The notes beneath the pieces were generated by a model, which saw only the letters and a program-made list of their open reading frames with translations, ran no database searches and had not been told where the DNA came from. Below, piece by piece: positions 4,667-6,925 of a stretch of 6,925 nt of DNA; the first letter of the stretch is position 1; each line of letters starts with the position of its first letter. A program made the position numbers and the translations under genes. The DNA is from Actinomycetota bacterium (GTDB lineage: Bacteria > Actinomycetota > Acidimicrobiia > Acidimicrobiales > Iamiaceae), in contig JAFDWI010000209.1 of assembly GCA_018268545.1 (NCBI GenBank), forward strand, positions 1 to 6,925, written 5' to 3'.

Positions 4667-5461
4667 TCAGCCGGTCGCAATCGGGCCCGTGGCGAAAGCC
4701 CGGGCCCGGTTCGCGTTCATCGCCGCACACAACTGTGCCGTCGCCGCCGCGACCGGGGTCCGGCGGGCCGAATGATCCAGGACCGACAGGTCCCGGCCGT
4801 GCGCGTCGACGACGGATGCACCGGCCTCCTGACACACCAACCACGCCCCGGCGTAGTCCCACACACCGTGGGCATCGGGCGAACAGTCCACGTAGGCGTC
4901 GAGCCGGCCATCGGCGACCGCGCACAGATCGAGCGCCGCGGCACCGAGCGCCCGGAACTGTCGCCATCCCAGGGCACGCGGTGGCAGACCCGAGATGCCG
5001 ACCATCGCCTCGGAGGGCTCACGGACACCCGAAGGCGCGATCGCCTCGCCGTCACAGCTGGCACCACCACCACGGACCGCACGGTAGCGACGCCCGTGGA
5101 CGAGGTCGTGGACGACCGCGGCGACCGGGCCGTCCGCATCGAAGGCGCACACACTCGTCGCCCACCACGACACGCTCCGCGACGCGTTCGTCGAACCGTC
5201 CAGCGGATCGATCACCACGACGACGTCGGCTCCGGGACGCACGAGCCCGGACTCCTCGCTCAACACGCCCACACCGGCCTCGTCGAGCACCGCGTGCGCA
5301 GCCGCGTCGGCCACGAGATCGCTCGCGTACTGACCGACGCGAAGTCCCGACGCCCCCCAGTCCGCGCAGCCGTCGAGCGCCCCGACGACGGCGTCCGCCG
5401 CGCGCTCGACAAGGTCGGCGATCTCGACAGGTGGTTGCGACGACGGCTTCTTCGAGGACAC
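4667..5461 (-). CDS. Inositol monophosphatase family phosphatase
   Basis: This encodes 264 residues from a GTG at 5461, with GGAG (5469-5466) four bases before it. It is a magnesium-dependent phosphatase; all family metal and substrate motifs are present. An SDLVAD segment (47-52) stands where the family's D-x-V-T-x-x-D usually lies; LSEES (67-71) gives the metal-binding glutamate; DPLDGSTN (85-92) is motif A; GAAALDLCAVADGRLDAY (173-190) forms the sugar-binding region; WDYAGAWLVCQEAGA (201-215) is motif B. Length is typical. Substrates in the family include myo-inositol phosphate, histidinol phosphate, fructose 1,6-bisphosphate and 3'-phosphoadenosine 5'-phosphate; the sequence alone does not choose between them. 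In actinobacteria an inositol role (phosphatidylinositol or mycothiol) is plausible. No signal peptide, so cytoplasmic. Its C-terminal codons contain a strong hairpin that may end transcription of the convergent gene. Confidence 0.92.
   Translation of the reverse strand: MSSKKPSSQPPVEIADLVERAADAVVGALDGCADWGASGLRVGQYASDLVADAAAHAVLDEAGVGVLSEESGLVRPGADVVVVIDPLDGSTNASRSVSWWATSVCAFDADGPVAAVVHDLVHGRRYRAVRGGGASCDGEAIAPSGVREPSEAMVGISGLPPRALGWRQFRALGAAALDLCAVADGRLDAYVDCSPDAHGVWDYAGAWLVCQEAGASVVDAHGRDLSVLDHSARRTPVAAATAQLCAAMNANRARAFATGPIATG
4682..4708. terminator. Strong hairpin with GAAA loop at the convergent gene ends
   Basis: CGGGCCC (4682-4688) pairs perfectly with GGGCCCG (4702-4708). Inside, GGC (4691-4693) pairs with GCC (4698-4700), closing a GAAA tetraloop in plus-strand RNA, with a GT/C internal mismatch. 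It starts 35 bases after the phasin-like gene's stop and lies in the last codons of the phosphatase gene. No T-run follows, so it would be a non-canonical terminator or an RNA-stabilising 3' structure. Confidence 0.45.
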
Positions 5462-5505
5462 GGTGCTCCGGCGCTCGCGGTGGGATCTGCGCCGTCGGCA
5501 ACGGT

Positions 5506-5531
5506 AACCACTCCCGCGACGACTCGTGGTT
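5506..5531. promoter_or_regulatory. Inverted repeat in the divergent promoter region
   Basis: AACCAC (5506-5511) and GTGGTT (5526-5531) form a 6-bp inverted repeat with a 14-base spacer in the 107-bp gap between the phosphatase and the 188-residue protein. The spacing puts the arms two helical turns apart, as for a dimeric regulator. Support is weak. Confidence 0.25.
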
Positions 5532-5568
5532 CACTCCGGCACGGTCCGCGTGGCAGGCTTGAGGGCAC

Positions 5569-6135
5569 ATGTCCGTGATCGACATCGCCGGGTTCGTCGC
5601 CGACCTCAAGGACCACGCCGTCGACCACGGCTTCCACGTGCACGACGAGCGCCACTTCATCGAGAGCTACTCGTTGCGTCAGTCCTGGGAGGTCGACGTG
5701 CATCCCGAGGAAGCTTGCGGTGGCCCGCTCGATCTGCACCTGGCGCTCGACATCGATCCGCGGACCCAATTCGCGTTCGAGGATCTGGTGATGAGCCTCG
5801 AAGACGACGACCTCGAACCGCCCGACACCTACAGCCTCCCGTTGCATTTCAACTGGGCCCTTCCCCCGTTGTTGCATCCCCCGGATCTGTTGGTCCTCGC
5901 GACCGATCTCGCCGGCGTGGGCGGTCCGATCCTGCCCGTCGAGGTCTCCGCGATCGACAGTTTCGCGTCGGTCACCGACGCAGCCGAACGCGCGGTGAAC
6001 GTCACCTCGACGGTCGGCGTGTCGCTCGCACGGGTCTTCATGGGAACCGAGCAGCTCTGCGACGTCCTCGACCGCTGCAACGACGTGTCGGGCTTCCTCC
6101 TGGAGCGCGCGCCGGCCTGGCTGGGCAGCGATTGA
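5569..6135 (+). CDS. Protein of unknown function, 188 residues
   Basis: The ATG at 5569 is preceded by GAGGG at about four to five bases. The protein is soluble and acidic, with no signal peptide and no membrane segment. Visible features are a His/Asp-rich beginning (DHGFHVHDERHF, 19-30), a central acidic segment SLEDDDLEPPD (76-86), a Pro-rich middle (LPPLLHPPD, 98-106) and a C-terminal helical part with two cysteines (164, 170). The phrase DLHLALDIDPRTQFAFED (55-72) looks like a beta-strand pair. I recognise no family or catalytic motif. Codon use matches the neighbours and third positions are strongly GC, supporting real coding. It is divergent from the phosphatase and 129 bases before a membrane-protein gene in the same direction, so the two may be cotranscribed. 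Confidence 0.8.
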   Translation: MSVIDIAGFVADLKDHAVDHGFHVHDERHFIESYSLRQSWEVDVHPEEACGGPLDLHLALDIDPRTQFAFEDLVMSLEDDDLEPPDTYSLPLHFNWALPPLLHPPDLLVLATDLAGVGGPILPVEVSAIDSFASVTDAAERAVNVTSTVGVSLARVFMGTEQLCDVLDRCNDVSGFLLERAPAWLGSD

Positions 6136-6264
6136 CCCTCGACTCTGAAGATCGCGGAGCGGACCGCCGACGTGGTGCGTCGCACCGTGCACCGAGGGTT
6201 CCGCGGAGCCGGTCGGGGTCGCGAGGTCCTCTTGGACGCGCGAACCGGGCGAGAGAGGGCGCTC

Positions 6265-6925
6265 GTGTCGGCACAGCCATCTGAGTCGGCCACGGTCGAA
6301 GCGGTTGAACATCCGACGGAGGTGCGCGATCGTCGGATGGCGTTGGCCAGCGCCTTCATCGCGCTGATCCCGCTGTGGACGGCCGCGATACGTGCAGGAC
6401 ATGACCACTGGGAACCGACGTGGGATGCCGCGACGACCGTTGCTCGGGTTCGAGACGTGTTCTCGGCACATCCACCGCTGTACGGACTGGTTGCGTCGTC
6501 TTCGGCTTCCGCGGACCCCTACAGCTACCTCGGAGCAACACAGTTCTACCTGCTCGCCGTTCCGGTTCGACTCTTCGGAAGTGCTTGGGGGACGCCATTG
6601 GGGATGGCGGCGATCCAGTCGGTCGCCCTCCTGGCAGCGCTGTGGCTCGTTCACCGACGCATCGGCAGTCGGGGCGCGATCCTCGCATCGGCGATCGTCG
6701 CATCACTCCTCCTGACCTTGGGCAGTGAATTCATCATCGACCCGACGCCGGTGCAGGCCGTCACCTTGCCGTTCTTCACGTTTCTCGTCGCCGCATGGTC
6801 GGTCGCGTGCGACGACGGGCCGGCGATCCTGATCCTTGCAGCGGTGGGCAACTACCTGGTGCTCACCCACCCCGCGATGGCACTGGTGACGCCGATGACC
6901 GCCGCCGTGGCATCGATCTGTTGGA
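6265..6925 (+). CDS. Polytopic membrane protein, GT-C glycosyltransferase-like (partial, 3' end beyond window)
   Basis: An open frame runs from GTG 6265 to the right edge (220 codons). The chosen start has GAGAGG (6253-6258) six bases before it. The frame is open back to a TGA at 6133-6135, so a longer form from GTG 6172, 6175 or 6187 is possible. Residues 1-25 are cytoplasmic and charged; hydrophobic segments follow at about 26-43, 88-107, 110-129, 137-156, 164-182 and 186-219. The first external loop holds HDHWEPTWDAATT (46-58), an acidic/aromatic loop right after the first helix, then SAHPPLYG (67-74). This is the arrangement in GT-C enzymes, which move sugars from polyprenyl-phosphate donors outside the membrane and have a catalytic acid in this loop. 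The match is to topology, not a specific family; a different polytopic protein cannot be excluded. Confidence 0.72.
   Translation, partial: MSAQPSESATVEAVEHPTEVRDRRMALASAFIALIPLWTAAIRAGHDHWEPTWDAATTVARVRDVFSAHPPLYGLVASSSASADPYSYLGATQFYLLAVPVRLFGSAWGTPLGMAAIQSVALLAALWLVHRRIGSRGAILASAIVASLLLTLGSEFIIDPTPVQAVTLPFFTFLVAAWSVACDDGPAILILAAVGNYLVLTHPAMALVTPMTAAVASICW

Noticed and set aside
5260..6654. Minus-strand open frame of 464 codons over the 188-residue and membrane genes
   Set aside because: It spans divergent genes and a promoter region, overlaps the phosphatase in another frame and has an Arg/Gln/Gly-biased composition.

Overview
The window is very GC-rich DNA with tightly packed, alternately oriented genes, several GTG starts and sparse, sometimes absent Shine-Dalgarno sequences. 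This fits a high-GC actinobacterium, perhaps of the Acidimicrobiia. That placement is an impression from protein style and codon use, not a proven assignment.

Layout. Positions 1-980 (minus) hold a lipoprotein gene of unknown function that runs off the left edge. Positions 1132-2833 hold a very small integrated element. Its right edge is an intact tRNA-Val(UAC) gene (2790-2866, minus). Its left edge is a perfect 43-bp direct repeat of the 3' half of that tRNA (1132-1174). Between them are two convergent genes: a HELIH-motif (ImmA/IrrE-like) metallopeptidase fragment on the plus strand and a decayed tyrosine-recombinase integrase on the minus strand. Short motifs near both ends (CGCGGTAC four times, GTACAGTC twice) look like integrase arm-type sites.

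To the right is ordinary chromosome: a cytoplasmic GH29 alpha-L-fucosidase (2940-4226, minus); divergent from it a short helical, phasin-like protein (4387-4647, plus); convergent with that an inositol-monophosphatase-family phosphatase (4667-5461, minus); divergent from that a 188-residue protein of unknown function (5569-6135, plus); and the start of a polytopic membrane protein resembling GT-C glycosyltransferases (from 6265, plus), cut by the right edge.

How it fits together. The element is the most notable part: it used the tRNA 3' end as attachment site, rebuilt the tRNA with its own 3' sequence (which encodes CCA, whereas the displaced host copy does not), and has since decayed. The integrase lacks an ATG at its natural start, carries an internal TGA, and ends at a TAA without an identifiable catalytic tyrosine. 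It should now be fixed unless an integrase is supplied from elsewhere. The chromosomal genes to the right do not form one obvious pathway.
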